DNA of 28,167 nt from a virus: positions 1 through 28,167 of the IMG/VR virus record IMGVR_UViG_3300050821_004647; one strand, given 5' to 3'. The notes under the pieces are model-generated. The model was not told the DNA's origin, did not search any database, and was given only the letters and a program-made list of their open reading frames with translations. The position numbers and the translations under genes were made by a program. This document shows positions 15,792 to 23,632 of this stretch, piece after piece; the first letter of the stretch is position 1, and every line of letters begins with the position of its first letter.

Positions 15792-16382
15792 TTAATTGGT
15801 GGCTGGGTAGGGGGCTACCGGCCAGGTGAGGGAGTGCGAGAAGCCCTTCTGGTCAGGTAAGCGGTTGAGGCCCACCCGGTAAATCTTCCAGGCGCGCAGC
15901 AGCGCCACATCGGCGGCGCTGGCGTCGTCCACGTCGACGCGGTCCTGGTATTTGGTCACTTCGACATTGGCGCGGCGCAGCTCACGAGATAGGCGCTCTT
16001 GCACGGCCTCCAGCAGTTCGGCATCGGTCGGGAAGTAATTCGGCACTTTGGCGACCTTCATTGACGCGCATGCTGCATAGATCGCCCGGCCGTGTTCCTC
16101 GATATCGTCAGCGCGAGCCAGAAAGGTCGCGTAATCGTCCCAGGCGTCAAATTTGACGGAACACTGGAAACCGATCGGCAGACGAATCACATCCTTGATG
16201 TCGCTAAAGGCGAATGGGTGAATTGGTTCCGGTTGCTCCGCCGGCACGAAGGTCGGCGCCGGCAGCGGATCGGTCAAGACTGGCGGTGGCAAATCCGGCA
16301 AAGTGAATGCCGGCGCGGTTGCTTGTTCTGCGATGTTCTCGACGGTTACGTCCGCCGTGGTGCTTCTTTTCTTCGTTACCAT
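15792..16382 (-). CDS. G: tail fibre assembly protein gpG
   Basis: A 196-aa protein (from M16382) with the C-terminal pattern of tail fibre assembly chaperones: LLRAWKIYRVGLNRLPDQKG and then LTWPVAPYP. The N-terminal third is Pro-rich (PDLPPPVLTDPLPAPTFVPA), a likely flexible linker. I chose the ATG at 16382, which overlaps the fibre stop as TAATG and has AAAGGGT upstream; a second ATG at 16400 would add six residues. It is directly after the fibre gene, as in P2 H-G, and should help to fold or attach that fibre. Confidence 0.85.
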   Translation of the reverse strand: MVTKKRSTTADVTVENIAEQATAPAFTLPDLPPPVLTDPLPAPTFVPAEQPEPIHPFAFSDIKDVIRLPIGFQCSVKFDAWDDYATFLARADDIEEHGRAIYAACASMKVAKVPNYFPTDAELLEAVQERLSRELRRANVEVTKYQDRVDVDDASAADVALLRAWKIYRVGLNRLPDQKGFSHSLTWPVAPYPATN

Positions 16383-18541
16383 TACGCTACCCTTTGCCAT
16401 AACACTGCACTTGATTCATTACCTTCCACCGCACCCGACCCATAGTCGTAGACCTGGCCGCGTTGTTCCCATGCACCCGGCAGGCCGCTGGTACTCTTGT
16501 TTTTGATCAGAACGTAACCGCCGACCCCGCCATGCTGTAGGCCTTGACCGGTCAGCTGATGGGCATACACCGACGTCACGCTAGATGACACGGCCATCGC
16601 AGCGCGGTTGTAGATAGAAAACACGCTGGCACCGGCTTCTATGCCAAGCACGTAATAGGGTTGATTGGCTGGCGGATTCTCGGCAAAGCGCAATGGAAAA
16701 CCGCTCCAGGTCCGCGCATTGCCGACGTTGAGATTGCTGGTCGCGCAAAGCCGTGCGCCGGTTGGGCCGTCACTGCCCCAGACATAGGTTGTTTGTCCAC
16801 CTGGATCGGACCAGCTCATCCGCATATAGCTATTGCCATTACTGATGTTTTCCGCATTCGATGCGCCGCCGGCGCTGCCCGCATACGCCACTCTGAAAGC
16901 GGACGGGTTGTAGACATTGATCTCCCCGGGCGTGTTACCGCCCAGCATCCAGGTTGGCTGTCCATCTTGCCCCGACCAATGCAAAGAAAATCCCGGACCG
17001 GTGGCTTTACTGCCAGGATCGAAATTGCGGCTGGTCCACGCTTCTACCCATGCGCTCCATTTATCCGCCCCCGCGCCAATATTGACCCGTGTGAGCGTCT
17101 GGTTATCGGTCGTCAAGGCGCGTTGCATCAGCCAATTGCCATTCGAGGGCGTTGCGGCTCCGGTGAGCGATGAAGTAAACACCTGGCCATAGGCACTCGG
17201 ACGATTGGCTGTTGCCTCTTGCGTGTACGTTGACCAGCCCAGGGGAGGCATATTCAAATCCGTCGCCGTCGGCATCGGTCCATCTGGCAGCGTGCCGTTC
17301 TGACCTGCGTGGAGCAAGCGCTGATACTTCTCCCAGGCGTTGTTTTTGCCGGTACGATGAAACAGGTTGCCATTGGCAGTAAAGCCCAGCTGATGCGCTG
17401 GACCGCCAGAAAAATCGTCACCCGCTCCCCATTGCCGGAAAGTGATCACGCCATGCTGGGCGCCACCGTCAGAGAGGTTGCCAGCATCATTGTTTCGGAA
17501 GTCGAAATAGACGCCTTGATTGCGATCCTTTGGCGTGTAGCTAGTCGCACGGTCATCGGCAACGATCACGCTGTTCAACCGGTCGCCGACCGCCTGGGCA
17601 GGTTTGTAAGCCAGCGTGTCCTGCTTGGACACAGGATCAAACGTCACGGAGTCCCACAACAGCTTCCAGTCACTGCCTTTAAATGGCTGTGCAGCGCCCA
17701 GATAGCCGGATCGCTGCCAGGTACGGTGCTTAATCGATGCCTCTGTATAGACCTGGTGCACGAACTGGCCGCCGTTCTCGGTGGTCAAGGTGCCATAGCC
17801 ATCGGCGCCCATCGGCAATCTGGTGGCGGCGATGACGCCCCGATCATTGGCGACCGATACGTCGCGCACGCCCGTTTCTAGCAAGGTGTCGCAATCGGTA
17901 TCACTATCGGTATAGGCCGGCAGCTTGTGGAAATACCTACTATCGCCGCGCGCTGGCGTCAGGTATTGCTGATGCGGATCTTCTGCGGCCACGTGATTGG
18001 CGATGGCCTGCGCCATGGCTGGTGTCAGGCCGGCTGGCGTGACGGCACGTGTGCCATCCGTGCCGGCGACGGTTTCGTCGGCGGTCGCCAGCTCGGTCAC
18101 GCCCTGACGGTCCACGGTGGCAGGCGGGTTCGTGAAATTGGCGTCGCCGAAGGTCAACGAGGTGGCTTTGATATCCGCAAAAACCACGTCAGCAGCCAGC
18201 AACATCATCGATTGCGTAGATTTCTGCAAGATCGGTTCCGGCTGGCTATAGACGCCCAGGAGAACGCCATTGGAGAGCCAGTAGCCGATACCGCGCATGG
18301 TGTAGGTATCGCTGCTGTCGTCGCGGATGGTGACGTGGATGGTATCGGGGGCGACGACCTCACCAGACATGGACGTGATGCGCTTGATCTCACCCGGCAA
18401 GGCGACCGTATCTTCGTTGGCAGTGAAAACGGCAGCAGTAATGCCGATCTCAGTAATCGTCAATGGCGCCGTGCCGTTGTGTTCGGCATTGACCAGGGCG
18501 GCGCGGCCGGCTTTGGTGATGATGATTTGGAGTCCAGGCAT
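16382..18541 (-). CDS. H: tail fibre protein gpH
   Basis: A 719-aa receptor-binding tail fibre (P2 H is 669 aa). The N-terminal ~150 residues are the tail-collar fibre domain (DUF3751 type): MPGLQIIITKAGRAALVNAE, then the GIGYWLSNGVLLGVYSQ block, which attaches the fibre to the baseplate. A linker follows (about 150-215) with AMAQAIANHVAAEDPHQQYL, a motif common in fibre shafts. The C-terminal half is Gly/Asn/Ser-rich, beta-structured and should carry host specificity. It lies five bases after gene I and overlaps G. Confidence 0.93.
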   Translation of the reverse strand: MPGLQIIITKAGRAALVNAEHNGTAPLTITEIGITAAVFTANEDTVALPGEIKRITSMSGEVVAPDTIHVTIRDDSSDTYTMRGIGYWLSNGVLLGVYSQPEPILQKSTQSMMLLAADVVFADIKATSLTFGDANFTNPPATVDRQGVTELATADETVAGTDGTRAVTPAGLTPAMAQAIANHVAAEDPHQQYLTPARGDSRYFHKLPAYTDSDTDCDTLLETGVRDVSVANDRGVIAATRLPMGADGYGTLTTENGGQFVHQVYTEASIKHRTWQRSGYLGAAQPFKGSDWKLLWDSVTFDPVSKQDTLAYKPAQAVGDRLNSVIVADDRATSYTPKDRNQGVYFDFRNNDAGNLSDGGAQHGVITFRQWGAGDDFSGGPAHQLGFTANGNLFHRTGKNNAWEKYQRLLHAGQNGTLPDGPMPTATDLNMPPLGWSTYTQEATANRPSAYGQVFTSSLTGAATPSNGNWLMQRALTTDNQTLTRVNIGAGADKWSAWVEAWTSRNFDPGSKATGPGFSLHWSGQDGQPTWMLGGNTPGEINVYNPSAFRVAYAGSAGGASNAENISNGNSYMRMSWSDPGGQTTYVWGSDGPTGARLCATSNLNVGNARTWSGFPLRFAENPPANQPYYVLGIEAGASVFSIYNRAAMAVSSSVTSVYAHQLTGQGLQHGGVGGYVLIKNKSTSGLPGAWEQRGQVYDYGSGAVEGNESSAVLWQRVA

Positions 18542-18546
18542 AGGTT

Positions 18547-19107
18547 TTACTTTTCTTCAGTGAGATTTAAACGGGCATAGATCACAGGGCGGGCCGCGCC
18601 AACAACAGCAATCGCGGCTTGCGTCTCAATACCCTGGGTAAACGTAAAGTGGCTACGGATCGATTTCGTGCGCTGGACCTCGGCAATCACGTCATCGACA
18701 AATTCGGCTGTGGCGGACTGGCCGCTGCTGCCTGTCAGCGTCAGCACCAGCTCGAAGGTGAACGGTTCGCCCATCGGCGTCATTTGCCACCACTCGCGCA
18801 GCAGGATGGAACCACCAAAGGCGGTGACCACGTCCTTGACCGCCTTGGCGGTTCCCTTCTGGCGGTGGATCTTCATGGCGTTGCGCACGCGGGCGCGCCG
18901 TACCTCTTCCGTCCAGTAGGGTTTCCAGCTGTCGACCGACCAGTGCCAGGCTAACCAGGGCAGCAGATCAATATCGATCTTGTCGGGGTTGTGCATGGTG
19001 CGCAGCGGGACTGGCACATCAGAAATCCGGGAGGTAGCGGCTTCCAGCGCTCGCTCCAGCGGTGTGGAATTGGGCGGCAACAGGGATTTGATTTTTCTCT
19101 TGGTCAT
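18547..19107 (-). CDS. I: baseplate protein gpI
   Basis: A 186-aa P2 gpI homologue of the baseplate wedge (P2 I is 176 aa). The motif LLPWLAWHWSVDSWKPYW is characteristic, followed by the helix that contains MKIHRQKGTAKAVKDVV. The frame is open up to 19119, but the ATG at 19107 overlaps the J stop as ATGA and gives MTKRKIKSLLPPNS, which is the family-like start. Confidence 0.94.
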   Translation of the reverse strand: MTKRKIKSLLPPNSTPLERALEAATSRISDVPVPLRTMHNPDKIDIDLLPWLAWHWSVDSWKPYWTEEVRRARVRNAMKIHRQKGTAKAVKDVVTAFGGSILLREWWQMTPMGEPFTFELVLTLTGSSGQSATAEFVDDVIAEVQRTKSIRSHFTFTQGIETQAAIAVVGAARPVIYARLNLTEEK

Positions 19108-19994
19108 ACCTTGCCCCAAATACCGCCGTACTCGATCTGTATGTCGTCGCAGTAGTACGCCACCAGCTTGGAAATCTCTGGATCTGCGGTCGGCGACACC
19201 AGGATGACGCGCTCGACGCCGGCAACATGCACCGCCGCGTCGATGCCGGAATGGGTCGGCACGCGCCCCAGCTGGTGCGCTTCCTTCGCATACTTCTGCA
19301 TGCGCTTGTTCGCCTCAATCAGCACAACGGTCGGATCCGGGCCGGAGAAGCTGTACAGCTTGGCATGCACCTGGTAACGGACAATTTGCGCGGCAACGAC
19401 TGTGACGTAATCCGTCAAGGGCCGCACACCATCATCAAACATGCGGATGGCGACGATGTCCAGTAGCTCCTGCGAGGGCGTGCCGTCGCCTTCGTGCGAC
19501 AAGATCGCTACGACCACATGCCCCGGCGATGGGCTGGTGGCCGTCGCGTTGCGCACGCGACCGTCCGCGCTCAGGGCGTGGAACACATAGGCGCCTTCGG
19601 GACCGGCGACAGACATGCCTTGCGGTGCCAATTGGATGCGGCGGCGGTAGTCTTCGTCCGCTTCCATGACGGCAGCGGTCCCCTTGTCAGGATCTGCCGG
19701 CCAGATCTGCAAGCGCGGCACGTCCATGTTCGCGCCGATCTGGTCCAGGTCGGATTTCATCGCATAGGCCAGCATCAGGGCGCGGGCGGCTTCGTTGATG
19801 CGCTGGCGCAATTTCAATTCACGGTAGGCATTCAATTGCACCACTTTTATCGCGGGATCGGATTCCGTGAGTTCGTCCAGATTGACGCCTTGCGCTTCCA
19901 GATTGGCCAGGTTCTGGGCCAGGATAGTCTCGTAATCTAACGGCTCGATGACATTTGGCGCCGGCAGTTGCGACAGATCGATAGCGGCGCTCAT
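19104..19994 (-). CDS. J: baseplate assembly protein gpJ
   Basis: A 296-aa protein of the baseplate J family, close to P2 J (302 aa). It starts MSAAIDLSQLPAPNVIEPLD, has DELTESDPAIKVVQLNAYRE and the repeated hydrophobic core with DDGVRPLTDYVTVVAAQ. It forms the baseplate wedge with gpI and gpW. Start overlaps the W stop as ATGA; its own end overlaps I as ATGA, so W, J and I are coupled. Confidence 0.95.
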   Translation of the reverse strand: MSAAIDLSQLPAPNVIEPLDYETILAQNLANLEAQGVNLDELTESDPAIKVVQLNAYRELKLRQRINEAARALMLAYAMKSDLDQIGANMDVPRLQIWPADPDKGTAAVMEADEDYRRRIQLAPQGMSVAGPEGAYVFHALSADGRVRNATATSPSPGHVVVAILSHEGDGTPSQELLDIVAIRMFDDGVRPLTDYVTVVAAQIVRYQVHAKLYSFSGPDPTVVLIEANKRMQKYAKEAHQLGRVPTHSGIDAAVHVAGVERVILVSPTADPEISKLVAYYCDDIQIEYGGIWGKV

Positions 19995-20329
19995 AGCGCG
20001 GCCCCAGGACCGACAGGCACGTCCAATTGGACGCTCTGCTCATTGGTGACGCCGTCCAGAATCAGCGTGGCCTGTCCATCAGCGCCGCGTTGCAATTGCA
20101 CGCCAGTCAAGGCAATGCGTTGCTCCCAGCGCAGCACGGCATAAGCCGTGGCGGCATAGATGCGCAGGACCGTGGCGCCGTTCAAGGGCTGGTCGATCAG
20201 CTCCGGTACTTCGGACCCATAGTCGCGGCGCATGACGCGGGAACCGATGGGCGTGGTGAGAATGTCGGCCAGGGACTGGCGGATGTGGGCGAGGCGAGAC
20301 ATAGGGCGGCCTGTGCGGGCGTTCATCAT
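19991..20329 (-). CDS. W: baseplate wedge protein gpW (gp25-like)
   Basis: A 112-aa protein of the T4 gp25-like / P2 W family (P2 W is 115 aa). The conserved part runs HIRQSLADILTTPIGSRVMRRDYGS, ended by the typical EVPELIDQPLN. I start at 20329, where ATG overlaps the V stop as ATGA and AGGTGG is seven bases upstream. A later ATG at 20302 (MSRLAH) would be nine residues shorter and has a poor ribosome site. Confidence 0.92.
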   Translation of the reverse strand: MMNARTGRPMSRLAHIRQSLADILTTPIGSRVMRRDYGSEVPELIDQPLNGATVLRIYAATAYAVLRWEQRIALTGVQLQRGADGQATLILDGVTNEQSVQLDVPVGPGAAL

Positions 20330-20991
20330 TTCGGACCACCTGATTCGTCTTCGCCCTTTTTGACGCCGCCGTGCGGGTGCTTGACCAGGCTGATGCCGGC
20401 AGCGACCACGTCCATGGTGGCCTGGATGATGCCTTGCACCACAGCGGCGGGGCCGCCAGCCTTGCCGGCTTTTACATTCATGCCAGCATTCAACGCCGAC
20501 ATGCCGTTGACGGTCAGGTTCTGGTTGACGACCAGATTCTTTTGCACCAGCAGGTTGCCGGTGCATTCCGTATCTTCGGCATTCGAGGTGACTTTGCCAG
20601 GCGCCAGGGTGACGCTGGTGCCGTCCGGCAGCGTGGCCGTCAGGGTATGCGCGGCGCTGTCGTACTGGACGACCGTCCCGTCCTTATAGCGGGTCGTATG
20701 GTGTGCCGGGTTAGTGGACGGCGATTTGTATTTGTCGGAATAGATCGCCGGCAGGATCGCGGCATTGGCGAAATCGCCTTCAGGCGACAACACAATGACC
20801 TGTTCGCCCATGGAAGGCGGAAACCAGGTCTGTGCATCGCCGGCGCGGGAGGTGATCCAGGGGCGCCATGTGGTGGTGTTTTTTCCTACAAGGACGCGGA
20901 CACGCTGGGCGTCATGATCGATGTCGGCAACGGTGCCGAATCGAATCAGATTCAGGATTAAGCGCAGCAGTTCGGAGTAGTCAGCAGTCAT
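20326..20991 (-). CDS. V: baseplate spike protein gpV
   Basis: A 221-aa protein of the P2 V / gp5-like spike family. The OB-fold part runs from FGTVADIDHDAQRVRVLVG past PWITSRAGDAQTWFPPSMGE, matching P2 V. A beta-helical repeat region follows, and the C terminus has H205-P-H207, like the HxH that holds iron at the tip of the P2 spike. I start at M20991 (MTADYSELLRLI); ATGs at 21000 and 21057 are also in frame and no start has a strong ribosome site. It is the first gene of the tail operon, so a late promoter is expected just upstream. Confidence 0.9.
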   Translation of the reverse strand: MTADYSELLRLILNLIRFGTVADIDHDAQRVRVLVGKNTTTWRPWITSRAGDAQTWFPPSMGEQVIVLSPEGDFANAAILPAIYSDKYKSPSTNPAHHTTRYKDGTVVQYDSAAHTLTATLPDGTSVTLAPGKVTSNAEDTECTGNLLVQKNLVVNQNLTVNGMSALNAGMNVKAGKAGGPAAVVQGIIQATMDVVAAGISLVKHPHGGVKKGEDESGGPK

Positions 20992-21291
20992 GCGTTGCAT
21001 GTTGCCGGGTTGCCGGAATCGGCGCACCTGGTAGAGGGTTGATATCAAGCTTACCAACTACCGGTATGTACTTATGGTGATGAGGTGCCTTCTATGCCGG
21101 TCAAAACAGACGCGGCGATGTGGGCCGTTGGTGGTTTCATTCATCCCCCTCTGCGCACCACACGCAAGCATGGTCAGGACCCGTCACCTGTGCAAGCGGT
21201 AACGCTAACATGCATCGATCAAATTTTGTTGCTAAGCAAAGTCACTGCTGTCACGTTTGCCAGTTGAAAAATAATCGTAAATACCGTTTCA
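20992..21291. other. intergenic region upstream of gpV
   Basis: No gene is called in these 300 bases. By analogy with P2, the Ogr-dependent promoter for V should be here, reading leftward, but I could not find a clear TGTTGT-N12-ACAACA site. A palindrome TTGCTAAGCAA (21229-21239) is present; its role is unknown. A 60-codon plus-strand frame at 21085-21267 has no family or ribosome site and is left out. Confidence 0.4.
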
Positions 21292-21319
21292 TTGACATCA
21301 CGTTCTCCCAACCTATTTT
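21292..21319 (+). promoter_or_regulatory. sigma-70 promoter of the opposite-strand cassette
   Basis: TTGACA (21292-21297), a 16-base spacer and TATTTT (21314-21319) lie just before the start at 21335. The -35 box matches the consensus perfectly. It faces against the late genes and would let the cassette be expressed in the lysogen. Confidence 0.65.
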
Positions 21320-21334
21320 TGAAAAGAAAAAATC

Positions 21335-21661
21335 ATGACAGCAGATCATTGGGGTGTGAAATTTTCCAGGACACCTATTGTGAGGACCGTTGAGATTAGC
21401 CATAACTCTATAACCGTAGCATGGTCGGCCCCCGTCATGAATCGACGGATCACCGCTTATCAATTCATGGTTAGAAAGGGCGATCCCAACGGTTCGCAAG
21501 TGCCGATCGGCGTATTGGCTTGTCCTAATAATTTCCCTCCTTATCAGCACGAAATCGGTTCACTTATCCCAAAAACGGTCTACTACATTCAAGTACGGGG
21601 CATCGATTCTGGTGGCGATCCAAGTAATTGGTCCAGGCAGCAAGTGTTCAAAACACTGTGA
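21335..21661 (+). CDS. small fibronectin type III-like protein (accessory gene)
   Basis: The 108-aa product is almost wholly one FN3-like domain: SITVAWSAPVMNRRITAYQF with the core Trp and Tyr of strands B and C, then YYIQVRGIDSGGDPSNWS with the tyrosine-corner region and FG loop. No signal peptide or membrane helix is present, so it should be cytoplasmic or carried on a partner. It lies on the plus strand between two minus-strand tail genes, has its own promoter, and is visibly lower in GC than the late genes, the mark of an inserted accessory gene. In P2 the non-essential orf30 lies at this S-V place. FN3 domains often mediate carbohydrate or protein contacts; function here is open. Confidence 0.75.
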   Translation: MTADHWGVKFSRTPIVRTVEISHNSITVAWSAPVMNRRITAYQFMVRKGDPNGSQVPIGVLACPNNFPPYQHEIGSLIPKTVYYIQVRGIDSGGDPSNWSRQQVFKTL

Positions 21662-21779
21662 AGTGTTACGTTTTCCCGCGCCAGAACTTCCATGGCGTTG
21701 ATTCCCGAGATACTCACGCGTCCGTCAAATGATGATGCGCGAAGAAATTTAATTAAAGAATTTCACCTCTGAGGGCACA

Positions 21780-22013
21780 ATGAAATCGATCAAATGCAAA
21801 GAAAAACTTCGCGACGATCAATGGGAAAAATTGGCGCATAGCCTGTCAGTAGCGACGAGGATAAATTTGGCCAAGCAAGACTATCGTTTGTTTATTGAGG
21901 CCGTATTGTGGGTCATCTTAAATAACAAAGCTTGGAGCGATATTCCGACACATTTCGGAAACGCAAAAAGCATCTATACATGTTTTTATCGGTGGAACGA
22001 ACGCGGGATCTGA
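21780..22013 (+). CDS. orphan IS5-type transposase N-terminal domain (DUF4096-like), truncated
   Basis: A 77-aa protein matching the N-terminal DNA-binding part of IS5/IS4-family transposases: LRDDQWEKLAHSL, then DYRLFIEAVLWVILNNKAWS, DIPTHFGNAKSIY and FYRWNERGI. A typical transposase continues with Trp and then the DDE catalytic domain; here TGA stands where the Trp codon is expected and no DDE domain follows. GAGGG is 5-9 bases before the ATG. No inverted repeats of an insertion sequence were seen around it. It follows the FN3-like gene by 118 bases in the same direction. It may be a decayed transposase or an adapted DNA-binding protein. Confidence 0.72.
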   Translation: MKSIKCKEKLRDDQWEKLAHSLSVATRINLAKQDYRLFIEAVLWVILNNKAWSDIPTHFGNAKSIYTCFYRWNERGI

Positions 22014-22214
22014 CAATTGTTGGCACGACGGTCAACGAGTGATCACGAATTGCACCGGATGCTGATGCAGATTAATGAACGTTGCGATTTCATGAATAGG
22101 AGAAGGGAACGTCGCTTTCAAAATCTGATATCGATTCAGCCTCAAACTATCGTTCTCCCGGAAAAGTGCCAAGATGGCGTAATAGTGCATCACGAATCAA
22201 TGCTTGATCGGTAG
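22014..22214 (+). pseudogene. in-frame continuation after the TGA stop
   Basis: After TGA at 22011-22013 the same frame is open for a further 66 codons (QLLARRSTSDHELHRMLMQI at the start) and stops with TAG at 22212-22214, 21 bases before a strong terminator stem. This fits a former single protein of about 144 aa cut by a TGG-to-TGA change. A TTG at 22017 could start it separately, but no ribosome site supports this. The last 68 bases overlap the 3' end of gene S on the other strand. Confidence 0.45.
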
Positions 22215-22626
22215 CACTGAAACCAAGTAAAGGCCGGGCCGGATAGGGATATGCCGGCCCTTTTTTTGCGACCTTGTCGCTCAATCCCTCCTGGTGTACG
22301 CGGGCGATCCGCGCCACGCGCCCAAAGAAGCCGACCGAAAGCTGATTTTCGTCCCGCTCGATCTTGAGATTTTTCTGTGTGCGGATTTTCTCAAACATCG
22401 CGGCTTTCTGCCGTTTGATTCTCCCTTTCTTACCTCGCAGATTCTTGCGTTGCTTGCGCGCCGCATAGGGTGCGCCGTCCGGCGCCTCCTGGCCGGCGAT
22501 GCGCTGGGCCTGGCTGCGCCGTAAATCCTGGGCTATGCGGCGCGTGACGACGCGACGTTGGCTGGGTTGGAGCTGGGCCAACAGTGCGCCGGCCCAGGCT
22601 TCCAGGGCGTGAAGATCGTCGCTCAT
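22147..22626 (-). CDS. S: tail completion protein gpS
   Basis: A 159-aa P2 gpS homologue (P2 S is 150 aa), needed to complete the tail and join it to the head. The start MSDDLHALEAWAGALLAQLQ and the block RKNLRGKKGRIKRQKAAMFE are typical, as is PARPLLGFS near the end. The ATG at 22626 overlaps the R stop as ATGA; the frame is open eight residues further but that is less likely. Downstream of its end comes the opposite-strand cassette rather than V. Confidence 0.93.
   Translation of the reverse strand: MSDDLHALEAWAGALLAQLQPSQRRVVTRRIAQDLRRSQAQRIAGQEAPDGAPYAARKQRKNLRGKKGRIKRQKAAMFEKIRTQKNLKIERDENQLSVGFFGRVARIARVHQEGLSDKVAKKGPAYPYPARPLLGFSATDQALIRDALLRHLGTFPGER
22236..22267 (+). terminator. terminator of the opposite-strand cassette, inside gene S
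   Basis: GGGCCGG (22236-22242) pairs with CCGGCCC (22254-22260) over an 11-base loop and is followed by seven T (22261-22267). It is in the right orientation to stop the plus-strand cassette after the frame ending at 22214. It lies in the coding part of S, where the same bases encode KKGPAYPYPARP on the minus strand. Confidence 0.72.
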
Positions 22627-23111
22627 TCGGGATTGGCCGGTGTATGCCATTCGGCCAGCAATGCGTCGCCCACATAGGCTTGCCAGAATTCGTCGGTAAA
22701 TGCCGGGGTCGATTGTGGCTCGGCCAGGTGCAACACTTCCAGCCGACCGGCGCCGGCTGGCTTCACTACCACGCGCTCAGTCAATGCCAGCGTGATCGCT
22801 ATATCAATGGATTCGGAATTGTTGTAATCGACATCAAAGCTGATACCGGTTTTGCGCAGCTCGGCGTTGTCTAGCAGGTCGCGCTGGTGTACCTGGACCC
22901 AGGCCAGCAATGGGACCATGAGCGCATCCTCGCTGTCGCTGTAGTCGGTGATGATGATGTTCAGCTTATACCGATATTCAAACGACAGGGAAGCGGTGCC
23001 GGTCGCCACCGTATTGCCGCCGTCCGCAAAAATCAACAGCTTTTCGGGATTCTGTCGCAATTCGGCGCTGACTGTGGTCAGGTGCGCTCTAAGGCTTTTT
23101 GGCTTGTACAC
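22623..23111 (-). CDS. R: tail completion protein gpR
   Basis: A 162-aa P2 gpR homologue (P2 R is 155 aa), acting with gpS in tail completion. It begins with a GTG codon at 23111 (VYKPKSLRAHLTTVSAEL); I prefer it over an ATG at 23195 because GGAGGAAG is six bases upstream and the residues from here match the family. Typical features are FEYRYKLNIIITDYS and the end AFTDEFWQAYVGD. It overlaps the Rz1-like gene by 23 bases and S by ATGA. Confidence 0.92.
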   Translation of the reverse strand: MYKPKSLRAHLTTVSAELRQNPEKLLIFADGGNTVATGTASLSFEYRYKLNIIITDYSDSEDALMVPLLAWVQVHQRDLLDNAELRKTGISFDVDYNNSESIDIAITLALTERVVVKPAGAGRLEVLHLAEPQSTPAFTDEFWQAYVGDALLAEWHTPANPE

Positions 23112-23367
23112 GGTCGGCTTCCTCCTGGCAATCGACAACAGCGTCCACCATGGCCGCACAAATGCCCCATGCCGCTTCTGCGCGCTCCAGGGCAAGAAGC
23201 AATGTGCCGTTAGTCCTGGGCGCTGCCGCCGGCAGGTTGCAGCGTGTGATCGCTGGGCAGGCGTTGACTGTCAACGTCGGCGCCGGTGACGGCTGGATGC
23301 TCCCGCAGGCGGGCAACAGCGTCAGGCAAAGGAGTATCGGCCCAAGTGCGTATCGTAGGGTTGTCAT
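23089..23367 (-). CDS. lysC: Rz1-like spanin outer-membrane lipoprotein
   Basis: A 92-aa lipoprotein with a signal sequence and lipobox L18-P-A-C21 (MTTLRYALGPILLCLTLLPA then C), followed by the Pro-rich IQPSPAPTLTV segment usual for Rz1. It starts inside the Rz gene in another frame and runs 121 bases beyond its end, as in P2 lysB/lysC. With Rz it should fuse inner and outer membrane at lysis. Confidence 0.9.
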   Translation of the reverse strand: MTTLRYALGPILLCLTLLPACGSIQPSPAPTLTVNACPAITRCNLPAAAPRTNGTLLLALERAEAAWGICAAMVDAVVDCQEEADRVQAKKP

Positions 23368-23632
23368 GGATTAGGTTTTCCAGTTGGTTTTCACGTTCGG
23401 TGAGGGTTGCCGCGATATTGTCGCGGGCGGCTTGCAGCTTTGCGGCGGCCTTCTTGTCCCTGGCCGCCGCGTCGGTCAAGGTTTTGATGGTGCCATCGCG
23501 GTCGCGTGTGATCTGTTCGGCTGCCTCGGCGCGTTCTTTGGCAACGGTCAGACCGTCGCGCTGGACGTAAATCACCAGGCATAGCGCGCCAATTCCCAAG
23601 AGGGAAATCAGGCTCTTGGCGATCAATTCCAT
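23210..23632 (-). CDS. lysB: Rz-like spanin inner-membrane subunit
   Basis: A 140-aa protein with an N-terminal membrane helix (MELIAKSLISLLGIGALCLVIYV, residues about 3-22) and a long periplasmic Ala/Arg/Glu-rich coiled coil (about 27-95). This is the i-spanin layout. I start at M23632; the frame is open further upstream but only as a shadow of the endolysin gene. The first 10 bases overlap the endolysin end, and the last 158 bases hold the start of the nested Rz1-like gene. Confidence 0.9.
   Translation of the reverse strand: MELIAKSLISLLGIGALCLVIYVQRDGLTVAKERAEAAEQITRDRDGTIKTLTDAAARDKKAAAKLQAARDNIAATLTERENQLENLIHDNPTIRTWADTPLPDAVARLREHPAVTGADVDSQRLPSDHTLQPAGGSAQD

Noticed and set aside
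21085-21267. 60-codon plus-strand frame upstream of the FN3-like gene
   Set aside because: No Shine-Dalgarno, no domain; it lies before the promoter that serves the cassette.
21251-21550. 99-codon minus-strand frame opposite the FN3-like gene
   Set aside because: The plus-strand frame has FN3 core residues and its own promoter; the minus frame has a Cys/His/Arg-rich shadow composition.
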